The notes below the pieces were generated by a model that ran no database searches, was not told the origin of the DNA, and saw only the letters and a list, made by a program, of their open reading frames with translations. Below, in pieces: positions 19,490-30,290 of a DNA stretch of 64,000 nucleotides. Where the stretch lies: assembly GCF_010015445.1 (NCBI RefSeq), contig NC_053118.1, forward strand, positions 9,312,907 through 9,376,906. The letters are read 5' to 3'. This DNA is from Perca fluviatilis (Eukaryota; Chordata; Actinopteri; Perciformes; Percidae). A program made the translations under genes and the position numbers. Position 1 is the first letter of the stretch; the number at the start of each line of letters is the position of its first letter.

Positions 19490-19860
19490 CAAATTTGAGA
19501 TTTGCTCTGCAAGTCAGTCTGGCCAAGAGCCCATTCAAGCCAATTTCCAATTTTTCCAAATCAAACTGTTGAGGCGGACTTTACACGATGATGATAGCAC
19601 AGCGACAGCGAGCAGCTTCTTGTTTACGTTCAACATGACAGCCACTGAAGTGCAGCAACCCGTTGATGCCGCTGTCGCTGCTACGTCACCCGGATCGGTT
19701 GGTCTGATTGGTTGAAGGACTATCCAATTGCGCCCAGAGGCATTTGAGCGGCGTCCGTTGGTGATGTCCCTTTGGAAATGGCCTGTGGATGAACCTTCCC
19801 CAGACCCACTCTCAGTTACAACTGAGAAGGGTCTGTTGTCAACCAGGCTAAAAAGTCGCT
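19490..19860. repeat. unclassified DNA-transposon-like repeat
   Basis: Bounded near 19845 by ACAGACCCTTCTCAGTTG read on the minus strand, next to CCTGGTTGACAACAG. Contains TGATTGGTTGAAGGACTATC. No transposase visible. Confidence 0.4.
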
Positions 19861-19904
19861 AAATCAAGACTGAAAGTCGCCAAGACAATGTAACTGCTAG
19901 CCTC

Positions 19905-20410
19905 GTGAGACCGTCCTGATCTCGCAAGCTCCAGTTTTCCACTCGCAGATCAGTCTGGCATCTTGAGATAGAGAAAATTTGGAGCCGTTCGCCAAACAAC
20001 CGACCAATCAGCATTGGTTTTGAGGCGGGTTTAGGTGTGACGCAACGAGAAGCGACTGTTCAGTCTAAACAACATGGCAGCTTCCACGGATGAGATGAGC
20101 GTAGCTATCGCGCAAGTTTTATCCGGATTAGAAAGTATTCCTTCATTGAAAGAAGAGCAAAGAACGGCACCGGAGGCTTTTCTCGGAGGAAAAGATGTTT
20201 TTGCTCTTCTTCCGAAGTTTCGGCAAGAGTTTGATCTGATTGGTTGGTTTGGCCCGTCTATCACCAACATAGGTGGTGATAGACAGGTGGTTTATCCAAT
20301 CAGCTAACCAGTATTTTCGCCCCTTCCCAAAAGTTCTCCAACGGAAAGTTCCCAGATGGATATGCCGAGCAAATGCGAAGCAATCCATCTGGCGGAGTCA
20401 GGTTATGTAA
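19905..20410 (+). mobile_element. short element carrying RecQ-helicase-like gene fragment
   Basis: Begins TAGCCTCGTGAGACCGTCCT and ends at GGCGGAGTCAGGTTA. Between them an ATG at 20074 opens a 77-codon frame that starts like a RecQ-type helicase: a helical N-terminus (MAASTDEMSVAIAQVLSG), then SLKEEQRTAPEAFLGGKDVF and ALLP, the lead-in to the Walker A motif. At the point where the P-loop should follow, the frame turns into unrelated sequence (KFRQEFDLIGW), so the ATP-binding lysine is absent. It is a deletion derivative and cannot encode a helicase. Termini and superfamily are tentative. Confidence 0.5.
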
Positions 20411-20447
20411 CTGCTGCCTCGCTTCCTGATTTACCAAACTACGGAGT

Positions 20448-20535
20448 GGGCGGAGGCCCAAATCACAGAACGTGTGAAGCTGCTGGGGGGGGTTCAGTGT
20501 ATTGCTCAAAGGCCCCTTGACAGTAGCCGTTAAGT
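20448..20535. repeat. SINE fragment (probable)
   Basis: GGTTCAGTGTATTGCTCAAA, then CCCCTTGACAGTAG, resembles the body of the tRNA-derived SINE at 40020-40238. Boundaries uncertain. Confidence 0.4.
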
Positions 20536-21654
20536 GTACTTCCTCTAGGCATTTGGCAGTTTTGAACCAGCAACTCCTTATTACAAAACCTTTTTGTCCA
20601 CCTTTTCAACTCCTGTTGCCTCCTGTCTGTTTTGCAGCAGATGATGTAGAGCGTGTGAAACACTGCAGGATAATGGTAGCCTGAGACTCACGGTTGGCCA
20701 CTCTCAATCTGTAAAAAGGCAGTGTGAGCCATGAATCTAAAACAAACGGGACATTACCTAAATGATTGAGTCTGAAGGATTTAATGCATTGCCTCACCTG
20801 CTAATGCTCCTTATTCCAGTCAGCACATTTGTCACCTTGCCTCCCTTCCACCTCAGCAAATAAACATTAGAGCAAATGATGACTTCCCTCACCCAAACAT
20901 ATGGGACTTCTCTCTCGCCTATTTTCACAGATGGAGTGAGAGAGATAAAAGGGAGAGAGGAACAGGGAGAGAAAGTAAATTTGATTGTCTCGGGTTTTAT
21001 TAAATGTGAGCTCCGTGCTTTGAAGGTATATCTTGTCCTCTATAAATAGGAGACCTAAGCCAATGAGTTTTGTTGCTAATGAAATAAATGTTGAATTCGC
21101 TGCCCTTTGGCATTATGCAACAAGCCCTGGAAGAGCTAATAAGTAGCAGAGAGGGAGGAGGGGAGGAGGTGGAGGGTGTGGTAATGGCAGCTGGGCAGAT
21201 GATTAATTATTGGAGTGGATCAGTGGGGACAGTAGAGGTGTTGGGATGACACTGCTCTACTCCTTTTTCCGACACCTTCAACATCACTCTGTGTTGATGA
21301 TTACAAATACACAGTTGTACTGAATCAATGCTAATGCCGATACTGCCTGCAGGAACTGAAGGGCTAATTATTGTGTTTAACGTCGAGAGGGAAGGGGAGT
21401 GGGGGCATGTATTCCGCCCTACAAAGCAAAGAGCAAGTTCATCTGAGGTTATTGGATGGTTTGCTTTTACATTTTGTACGGACATTCATGGTCCCCAGAG
21501 GATAAAGATCTTGGTGATGCCGTGATTTTTTTCTCTAGCACCACCATGGGGCTGACATTTATGGTTTAAGTCAAATGTCCCGGAGGTTGGATGGATCGCC
21601 ATTGGTACAGACATTCATGTTCCCCTCAGGATGAATTTTATCAACTTTAGTGGT
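20536..21654. other. low-repeat non-coding stretch
   Basis: No coding exon seen. The part from about 20990 to 21210 is of balanced composition and free of recognisable repeats (includes GCCAATGAGTTTTGTTGC and CTTTGGCATTATGCAACAAG), so it is a candidate conserved non-coding element; this is a guess from texture only. Confidence 0.3.
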
Positions 21655-21900
21655 CATCATCAGGGGTCTCATTTATAAAACTGTGCATAAAAGTGTACGT
21701 ACACCCAAAAGCCAAAAATGGCTTACGGCAAAAAGAAATCAGATTTATAAAACCATGCATATATACATCTGTAAGCAATGTTCCCTTTATAAATCACAGA
21801 TTACCCACAAGTGTGTGTACGTGAATCAGCCTCTTATCCCACCATTTTTAACCATTAATAGTCAATGCAAAGCACCTCATGAATGCTGATCAGTATGTTA
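21655..21900. repeat. PIF/Harbinger-type MITE end (probable)
   Basis: GGGGTCTCATTTATAAAACT followed by GTGTACGTACACCC resembles the termini of fish Harbinger MITEs. The matching right end was not found, so it is probably truncated. Confidence 0.45.
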
Positions 21901-22554
21901 ATGGCCTGGCAGTTCTTCTTTCTTTTCACCGAATTACGATGACTGGCGGAAAAAAAGTAAAAAAACTTCTCAGACGTTCAGGAATTACTGCAAATCGGCC
22001 TGTTCTCGCACAGTATATGGAAACCTGATCTATAGACTACTATATTAATAATACCATCCAAAACGGCAGGCATTACAGGCACTTGGGGACAGCTTTGATA
22101 TACCAGACCTATATGATATGATTTAACAGAACTATATATCATATCCAAACAAGCCTCAGTGATAAAGTTGAAGATTATATATATAATATTTATAAAAAAC
22201 ACAGGAAAAAGATGGGGTCGTCCTATATTAGGGTCAATACGGTTCATTATCATTTATTATCATTCAGCATCAATTCTCAAACACAGAAGCTACATGTCAT
22301 TTTATGTAGGCTTACTATATTAATAATACAGGTATTTAATTTAATTTACTATGGTTTATGATGTTTTATTGGACTACCAACAACCAATTTAATCAAAATG
22401 CATCATTTGCTATTTTCATAGCAGTCTAGTTAGCCGATTACCAGTAGCAGAGCGCAGTAAGTAGGATGTCAGGTTCCAGAGCTTAGAGATTACCAATTCA
22501 GACTGCAGCGACTAATTGGTTTAGGCCCCTTAGATTTAATGAAAATTAATTTTA
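21901..22554. other. AT-rich non-coding, no gene seen
   Basis: No feature recognised. Confidence 0.45.
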
Positions 22555-22720
22555 ATTTCCTGTTAAAACATGACAGTGTCTCTGTGCACAAAGACAACTC
22601 CATAAACAAATGTTTGGAGTAGAAACTTGACTGGCTTGCACAGAGCCCTGACATCAACCCCATCCAACACTTTTGGTATGAGCTGGAACATCCCTGACTC
22701 CTAAGAATCCTGTTTCCATA
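22555..22720 (+). pseudogene. Tc1-like transposase C-terminal fragment
   Basis: In one frame from about 22629 the sequence reads LAQSPDINPIQHFWYELE, the block that ends the catalytic domain of Tc1-family DDE transposases. The preceding bases (GACAGTGTCTCTGTGCACAA) look like the degraded part around the second catalytic aspartate. The position of the third catalytic acidic residue, E in NPIEN/NPIEH, is Q here. Only about 50 codons remain, with no termini. Old and inactive. Confidence 0.65.
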
Positions 22721-22742
22721 CAATTAAACAGCATTTTCAATA

Positions 22743-22860
22743 ACACTTTGAGGGATACACGGTCGGGGTGGATGGATTGGTCAAACTAACACAGGGCTTT
22801 CATCAAAGAGACCGCTGTTCGTGTCCTGTGTGAAACCAAAAGGCAACATTGATTTATTTT
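22743..22860 (+). repeat. family T fragment with tRNA-like core
   Basis: GGTCGGGGTGGATGGATTGG, GTCAAACTAACACAGGGC, TTTCATCAAAGAGACCGC and TGTTCGTGTCCTGTG match, in order, the core of the TIR elements at 5251-6058 and 39347-39999. TIRs are not visible here. Confidence 0.6.
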
Positions 22861-22979
22861 AACTTGCGTACGCAGATTGCTGATATTTGAACTCAACTGC
22901 CAAACAAATACAACCCTTCCTTCATAAGCTCATGAAGCCATCTACTGGAGAGCGCTTGGATCGACACTAGAGACACACA

Positions 22980-23180
22980 ATTGCTTGTGGCTACACACCG
23001 CGCGGAAAAACCGTCTCAAAAGTATCCACACAAATAGTTCTGCATTCATTTGCGCATTGTGTTTTTCCGAGTTACAAATTAGAGGCACAGATATGACACA
23101 GATATACACATACAAATCACTCTGCATTTATTTGTGCATTGTGTTTCACGAGTTACAAATGCTTATGATACTGTTTTAGC
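22980..23180. repeat. two-unit direct repeat
   Basis: TTCTGCATTCATTTGCGCAT ... GAGTTACAAAT (23037-23079) is repeated as CTCTGCATTTATTTGTGCAT ... GAGTTACAAAT (23119-23160), with cytosine/thymine differences. Non-coding. Confidence 0.7.
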
Positions 23181-23817
23181 ACCATAAATGAACCGGTCTG
23201 CTCATCACTAACAAGTAATGTCATGGACGTTAAAAGCAGCTCCAGCATTGTCATAGCAATGTTCTGGTCTTTCAGTCTGTTAGCGGTAGAGTGACTGGTC
23301 TTTTCGTCAACATGGTCCGGGATAGTGGGTCGGTCTGAGCCCAGAAAGTGATCACCTCCATCATATCATCAATAGCTGCAAGTTGATGAGAGGGGTCTGG
23401 CTACAGCATCATGGCCTGTAATCTATCAGATTGACATTTGGTGATAGAGAGAAGCATTGATTTTCCTCAGAAGCAGTTACATCTGACGCGTGAATCAGCT
23501 GAATCTGCCAGTATGATTAACCTGGCTGCATGTGTGTGACCATTAATGGGTGCATGCCTTTGTAGAAAAAAAAGAAAGATATGTGATGATTTTCGAGTAT
23601 GGTGACATTTTACATTTATGTCCATCTCTCTCATGGTAAATGTTTGGGCACACTGAGCAAATGTTGTGTGTGTGTGTGCATATGTGTATGAAAATGCACG
23701 AAAGAAATTACTGAATCCTAACTGAATGTTGCTCTACACCGATATTTGTATTTCTACATGGATTTCTGTTAGGAGCAGATATGTATGACACTGTCTGAAT
23801 TTCTGAATGCACAGGTG

Positions 23818-23857
<40 letters not shown>

Positions 23858-25019
23858 GTGAGCATCCGTCCCCAACAGCTGTTTGCATTCCTTCTCTACT
23901 GTTGTAGTGTTAGCTGGTCCAAACCTAATTAACAGTGTCTGTGCAGGGAGGGGGCTGGTGCTGAGCGCTGGCGGTAATGTGATGTCACAGTGGATTAGGC
24001 TGATGGGCCTACCGAGTAGTGTGTGTGTGTGTGTGTGCGTGCGTTGGAGGATGTCTCTAGCAGTTCACTCAGCTCAGTTTGGATCAGCTCAGAGGAGCTT
24101 GCTCAAAATGTCTAAAAAAAGCAGCAGCGCTATCATTTTGCGTTTTTCTAACACTATAAAGTCCAGACTGTGTTTGAAACACATATCTACTGCCAGGGGA
24201 AAAAAACCAAGAGCCTAATATGCTTAAATGGAACCTCAAGGTAAACACAACTTAAAAAATAAGTGTTGACATTTTTAAGCATATTTTAGAAGTAAATACA
24301 GTTGGTTAATAATAATTGAAACTGCTTTCCAAATTATATTTTGACTACTTCAAATTGTCTTGAAATATTTCAGTTGCAGGCCAATTCAGTGAAACTGGTA
24401 ATAAGTGTTTAGTATAAAGTAGCTCTTTGTTCATAAATTTATTTGCTAAAAAAAAAAGCGACAAACCATTTTGTTATGTTTGTCACAGTTTGTTAAATTT
24501 GGGTACTTAATTAACTTAACTTAATTATATTTTGATGCTAATACTTTTACTTAAGTGCCAGCTTATCCCGTTGTTAGACATTACGATTATGAAATTTGAA
24601 TCGCAAAAACAAAATGTTTATGTATTGTTGTATCCTAATCTCAAAACACTCCAAAAAGCTTTATTTGTGTATTCAAATCACTAACATGTTCTTGTCGTGA
24701 AACCCACCAGCTAATAAGAAATAACAGCTAATGTTGGCTAGCATTAGCATCCTACTTTGTAAAACGTACAATTTGAAAGGCATAGAGCCATGAAGTGCAG
24801 TTACCAAGCTTAATGACATTTGCACAGCTTATACATTTATAATTAGTTTTTATGCGTTATGTTGGTGTATTTTGAGGTTTTGGGAGATACTGCATGTAGA
24901 AACAGATGCACCTACAGCCAGTGCTGCAGTGTCTGTAGACCCAGAGAAAGAACCGTGTACTCCTATATCTAGCATTAGCTGTACATGTTCTGTAGCTAAC
25001 AGATCCACTCCACTTATAT
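23181..25019. other. non-coding, no gene seen
   Basis: Contains the GT tract at 23819-23852 and a shorter one near 24020-24038. Nothing else recognised. The frame at 23883-24218 has GT-repeat-derived composition and is rejected. Confidence 0.5.
23819..23852. repeat. (GT)n microsatellite
   Basis: About 17 GT units followed by an interrupted GCGTGTGTG. Confidence 0.95.
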
Positions 25020-25189
25020 GAAGTAGTAGGGCAAAGAAATAGAAACTCCTCCCAGTATGATGCAGTCTGATACAACTCCAACATCGGCCACATTTCATTT
25101 CCGGTTTTGTCCAGGTGTCACTGGGTGTCCCTCATTTTGGCCAGATGTCCGTTACCTTCCTCTTTCTTTGTGTTGTGGACTATGGTTAC

Positions 25190-25410
25190 ACATGTTCCAC
25201 CAAAACAAGTTCCTTCCACAAGGCTATTATGCAGAGGCACCTTGGCTCCGTCCGGCGTTTATCGCCGCCCAAGACGATTGTGATTGGTTTAAAGAAATGG
25301 CAATAAAACACGAGCATGTTTTTCTCCCATAGAGGAATGTTGTGTGGACTAGCCAGACCCTCCTCTGCAGCGCTGTGGAGGAAGGTCTGGCAATGTCGGA
25401 CTACACTAAC
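25190..25410. repeat. MITE family A copy
   Basis: Has the family order CATGTTCCACCAAAACAAG, CCGCCCAAGACGATTGTG, ATTGGTTTAAAGAAATGGC and the terminal hairpin GGACTAGCCAGACCC ... GGAAGGTCTGGCAATG. The 25020-25190 sequence may also belong to the insertion. Confidence 0.7.
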
Positions 25411-28350
25411 TATGACCTCAATAATTAACATATACTTATATACCATATAACACATCTCAGACCAAATGTCAACTAAAGTTGAACATTGTAAGCTTTGTAA
25501 AGGTAGATTTTATGGCATGACTGTTAGTAGTAACCACACAATCATGCCTTTTCAGTGTACGTAATAAATGCATACAGTTGTATTAGCATCAGAACAAAAC
25601 GTGTGTATGCAATATGGAGGATCAAGTCTGGCAATTAAACCAGAGAGTGAAGCTACTAGAACAGCACTGGAAAAGATGTTGGGGGATTGTGCTAACAGCA
25701 TCAGACATTATCACTCCCTCATCCTCCACCTTGCACAAAAGCACTCTGGGTTCTCCTTCCTTGGTATGTACAGCAGGTAAATATGATATGGTGAAAATAA
25801 TGAGTACATCTAAACTAACGCAGCCCAAACCCCATTGATTAAAATGAGGTGGACAAAACATGAGACACCTCTCAATATTATTCACAATTATAATTCAACT
25901 GCAGATTTAAAAAGAACCATAAAAAAGTTCAATAATTCATTACATTTCAAAAACACATTGAACAAAAAACATTATAAACGTCATGAAGATAAAATGTATA
26001 GCATGCTGTTGTGTCAGACTGCATTTGTTTTAACTTGGTGTATGTTTATTACACGGGGGAAGCAAGTATTTATTGTATATGAATATTCTGTCCTGTTAGT
26101 GATTTATGGCACTTTTTAGCCACAGAGTGGCTCTACACAGTACAAGAAAAATGTGTTTTACAAATATTGTAATATGTTGTCTCTACTTCCGGGTTTATTC
26201 ACATGTACGACTTGTGAACTGCATAATCTTTTTTTCTACAGGCTCCTCTTGGTAGCCTTAGATTTCAACCCTAATGGCAGCTAAGAGGTTGCTTGAACCA
26301 GTGATGGTGAGTTATGTAGTTTGCGCTATCAAGAAAAAGTCGTCATACAGTTAGCAGTATCACTCAGTCCCTAAATATGATTTATTATGCGAGTCAATTA
26401 AAATATCACTGACTGTGATTTAAACATATGTTTCCTTTCCGTCTGCAAATGTAACTGCCTCATGGGCCTTTTTCAGACTGCCAGCCCCAATCCGTATTTC
26501 GCATATCCAGATTGTATCCAGATAGAGGAAGTCTATACAGCAAAAAAAAAAAAAACATTAAATGTGACTTCTGCAAATCAGATTAAAACCACTATTGGAG
26601 GTGGTTTAAAATGCAATTCCAATTGTATTTCTCAGTCTGGTCTGCTTTGTCCACTCAAATCGGATTTCAAAGTGTCTCGTGTAGCCAAGGGTTATGCATT
26701 ACTTATGCAGATGATAAAAAAAATAAAAACACAGAGGCCCTGTAGTCCAAACCAAGACGGCCTTTATTTACTTCCACATTGTCAACAGCTGTGCAGATTT
26801 ACGCTTCCAGTTTAACTTTTCACATTAAAAGACCAAATAATATTCATAACATACAACGCGACATACTCCAGCGTGACGGAAGCGACAGATGCTGCTACTG
26901 GCAGAGCGCTATGGAGGACATCACAGGGAATAACAGCCCGTTGGGGACTTGGAAAGCTGCGTCACCAGCGTAGCCATACTGGTGACGTTTGGACACACAA
27001 ATCTGATCTGATGACTTGCAAACAACAGTGCGGACACTCTGCAATAAAGATCTCATTTGCCTGCAGTGTGATCGCAGCCATGGAGTTTCTGAAAGATTGG
27101 CTACTCCAGGTCCCCAAAAGACTTGAGAGAGCAGTCTTGTCCTCCACTGCACCTGCCCTCCTTTCCACATCCTGCCAGAACATCACCAAGGACAAGGCAG
27201 TTGACCTGTTTAACACAGCATTCACAATTTAACACAGGACATTAATGTGAAACCAGCACAGATGTCGTGGTTCCCGCTTTACAGGTTATGGTTATTATAG
27301 TTCAAGACCAAGTCAGATCAATTCTACAAATCACTTATCAAATTAAGGTTACTGTTTTCCAGTGTTGGAGAAATTAGATTATTTTTTTTTGTGGGGGGGC
27401 TTTTCCCTTTATTATATACAGTGACAGTGGATAGACATGAAAGGGGGAGAGAAATGGGGGATGACACACAGCAAAGGGCACCCATGAAGGTCCAACACCT
27501 CAAGTTTTTATTTGCTGGCAGTGTAAAATAAGCAGAATGTATCGGCAGGGGGTATAAAGATTTGCTGATCAATACTTGGCTGTGCTGAGATTTCTGCCTC
27601 TCCAATACAATTCTTTAACCCATGCCGTTTTGGAACAAAAACTCCCAAACCACTGATGTTTCGAGAAGCTCCCATCTGTCATTACAGCTCTGTAGAAAAA
27701 GCAATCTTGAGCTGAAGCCAAAAAAAAAAAAGCAATGGACAAAGCTGTATGATTACGCCAGTGTTTGGCATGATGATATTTTACTTCTACACTGGAGGTT
27801 TTTTTTTTTTTGCTGGCTGTCTTCTCTAATTAGCTCACTTGCATGTATTTGTTGCCAAATGCTGACTGGTTGGTTCCATTTCATCCCACTGTCAGTAGTG
27901 CAGAGAGCTGGTCTGAGGTCAGCAGCAGAGCTTAGGTCAAGTCTCAGGGCCTTCACGGAGTGTTAAATTAGGCGGTGGATCAGTATAACAAGCAAAGACT
28001 AGTGTCAAAGACTGTAACATGTCACTACTGGGAGTCAAGAAGAAAGATTGCTAGTGAGTCTATAGGAGCTGCTGCTTCCTTCTTAACAACTGAACTGAAA
28101 TCTGTTTGAGCTGGGCAAGGTTGTCATCATCATCAGCTAATGACAATGGAGCATGCAGTCAATGAACAGGTAACTTACCCCAACTGTCACCACTCTGGAC
28201 CAGGGTGTATTAGTGCTGGATTGGTATATTTCTCTTGCAGTGTATCTGCATGAGAATGAGCTTTATTGCCAAGTAGGTTTTCACTTACAAGGAATCTGCT
28301 TGGTGTTTGGTGCATACCATAAAATATTAAGAGCAAATAAATATATTGGT
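25411..28350. other. non-coding, no gene seen
   Basis: No convincing exon. A SINE-like stretch with TGAAAGGGGGAGAGAAATGG lies near 27400-27480, resembling the tail of the element at 47355-47480. Two poly-A/T runs near 26540 and 27723. A GC-richer part (26870-27230) has an open plus-strand frame without recognisable motifs. Confidence 0.45.
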
Positions 28351-28354
28351 CTAT

Positions 28355-28430
28355 AACTAAAGCAGTTGTTCTCAGTCTTTTTGAGTTGCGACCCCCACAG
28401 CATAATCAGATTGGTGTTTATATACCGGTA
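28355..28430. repeat. hAT-type MITE terminus (probable)
   Basis: GCAGTTGTTCTCAGTCTTTT followed by TGAGTTGCGACCCCC matches the CAGTGGTTCTCA... terminus type of fish hAT MITEs. The right end was not located. Confidence 0.4.
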
Positions 28431-28828
28431 GATGCACTGTATGCTGGAAAGTGGTTTAATGCTTTTTGTGTCTAAATATTTTGGCATATAATTACTGTAA
28501 GCCCCACAGCTAAGCAAGTGGGTATTTGTGCTATGAAATGGGGAAATTAGTAATTAGGGGGTGCGTGTGTGTGTGTGCTGTCCTTAGTAGGTCTACTGAA
28601 ACGGAGCCAAGAAGAATGCTCGACGTACAGAGCTGCTCCCCTAGTTAGCTAGCTCCGCTAGTGCTGTCAGTACTGTCCACCTCGGATACAATATGTGATG
28701 CTGTTTGATTATCTGTTAAGTAAGATGTCCACAAACCTCAGCCGCAATTGATTCTAAAGAAATATTTTAGAAACTAAGAATCTATTTCTGAGAAAGTACT
28801 TGATACACTTAAATGTTATATCTATACG

Positions 28829-28863
<35 letters not shown>

Positions 28864-29079
28864 GACCTTTGATTTTGGCTAGACTCTCTGGGCCGCCACA
28901 ACAATGGCTAAATAAAGTTCTTTAATATGTTTGTTAGAGGAGCTTCTCTTCAAAGTGGTATGGTCATTTTTCTTTGTTGGAATACAGTGTAAATAAAGAC
29001 ATGCTTTTCTGTAAAATATGCAGACATTTCCCCAGTGGAGCTGACAGCCCATTTGCAAGAGAGGGGTGTTGTTATGGTT
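28431..29079. other. non-coding, no gene seen
   Basis: Holds the mixed GT/AT microsatellite at 28829-28863; nothing else recognised. Confidence 0.5.
28829..28863. repeat. compound (GT)n(AT)n microsatellite
   Basis: About 7 GT units run directly into about 10 AT units. Confidence 0.92.
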
Positions 29080-29206
29080 ATGGTTGTCTGTTATAGTTTT
29101 TCCTGTTCATCATGTTAATTTATTCCCCGGTTCCTTGTGGTTTGTTTTTTTTTTTTTTTTTGTTTTTATGGTTTCACGCTTTAGTTGTGTTCTCTTGTTT
29201 TTTTAT

Positions 29207-29256
<50 letters not shown>

Positions 29257-29665
29257 TATCTGTTTTTTTTTTTCCCTTGTCATGTCTTGTTTTACTTCCT
29301 GCCTTGTGTTTTCCCACCTTTGTGATTGTCTGCCCCGCCGTGATGTGTTTCACCTGTTCCTGAGCCCTCGTGTCACCTGTCCCTTATTTCACCCTCGTTA
29401 CCTTGTGTATTTTGTGTCTGTGCTGTCTTTGCCTCTCTTGTCCGTACATAGTCATTCCCTCCCTGTCATTCTCTGCATCGCTTCTTCCTGGTTGTGTTTT
29501 CCCCTTTTCATGTCATCTGGTTTTCTAGTGGTTTTCGATTTTTGGTTTGTCTTGGTTTTGACTGCCTGCCTGCCTGCCTCAGGACACCTTCATTTGTAAG
29601 TTTTATTTTTTGTTCAATAAATCCTCTACACTGCATTTTTGGGTCCGAGCCTCACTTTCATGACA
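29080..29665 (+). repeat. LTR-like segment with long poly-T run
   Basis: T/C-rich DNA with TTTCACCTGTTCCTGAGCCC, an AATAAA at 29616-29621, then GCATTTTTGGGTCCGAGCC and the end ATGACA at 29665. This is the layout of fish gypsy-type LTR 3' ends and parallels 33550-33856. It contains a run of 48 T at 29208-29255. Left boundary unknown. Confidence 0.45.
29208..29255. repeat. poly-T run (48 T)
   Basis: Uninterrupted homopolymer; length in the assembly may not be reliable. Confidence 0.95.
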
Positions 29666-30290
29666 GAATGTACCGACCAGAAATGGACCCAGCAGAATGT
29701 TATGAGGAAATTGTTGACTAGATACACTGCTCCTGCCCCCACCTGTTTCTGGGAACCCAACTTGCTCTGGGGGGTCCTCATAGTGCCTGCCAGACTCCCA
29801 GGCTTCAGGAAAGCGGGTCCTGTTTTACTTTGGGGTGTGTTGCCACTATGGCGTGTCGATCCAGAGCCCGTCGAGTCAACCTCCAGTCTGCCACCACCCA
29901 GTCTCCACATCATCCTGCTAGCAGGCAGTCTCCGCTACAACCTGCTAGCCATGAGTATGCTGTTCCCAAGCAGCAGCCCCAGGTCCCCGAGTTTAAGCCG
30001 CAGTTTCACCTATTGGATTCAGACGGTGAGAGTCTCATGAACTTTTACCGCTCTTTGCATGGAGAGGAAGCCTGTTAGCCCCCAGCAGTTACCATGCTTC
30101 CGAGCCGGTGAGCGTTCCAGACTCTTCGCCGCTGACCGGCGCTCCAGAGTCACCGCCGCTGACCTACAGTCTGTCTTCAGAGCCCTCGTTGCCGTCCAGT
30201 GCTTCAGAGCCCTCATTGCCGTCCAGTGCTCCAGAGTCTCCGCTGACCGGGCTTCCAGAGTTGTTAGTAAAGTTAGGAAAACGTTATTTT
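29666..30290 (+). pseudogene. LTR-retroelement internal (gag-like) remnant
   Basis: Directly follows the LTR-like end. A frame at 29830-30078 (RSRARRVNLQ, PQVPEFKPQFHLLD) has the basic then proline/glutamine-rich texture of gag leaders but no zinc knuckle. From 30100 to 30260 the DNA is a tandem array of units such as TTCAGAGCCCTCGTTGCCGT and CCAGTG. No downstream pol is present. Assignment as gag-like rests on position and texture, not on a recognised domain. Confidence 0.35.

Noticed and set aside
23883..24218. 111-codon plus-strand frame
   Set aside because: Contains a GT-repeat-derived Cys-Val stretch and no motif; composition of intergenic DNA.
26870..27232. Possible host exon in a GC-richer stretch with open frames on both strands
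   Set aside because: No protein family recognised, no clear splice-site context, and overlapping frames on both strands; cannot be supported.
29066..29599. 177-codon Phe-rich frame
   Set aside because: Arises from the 48-base poly-T run and T/C-rich LTR-like DNA.
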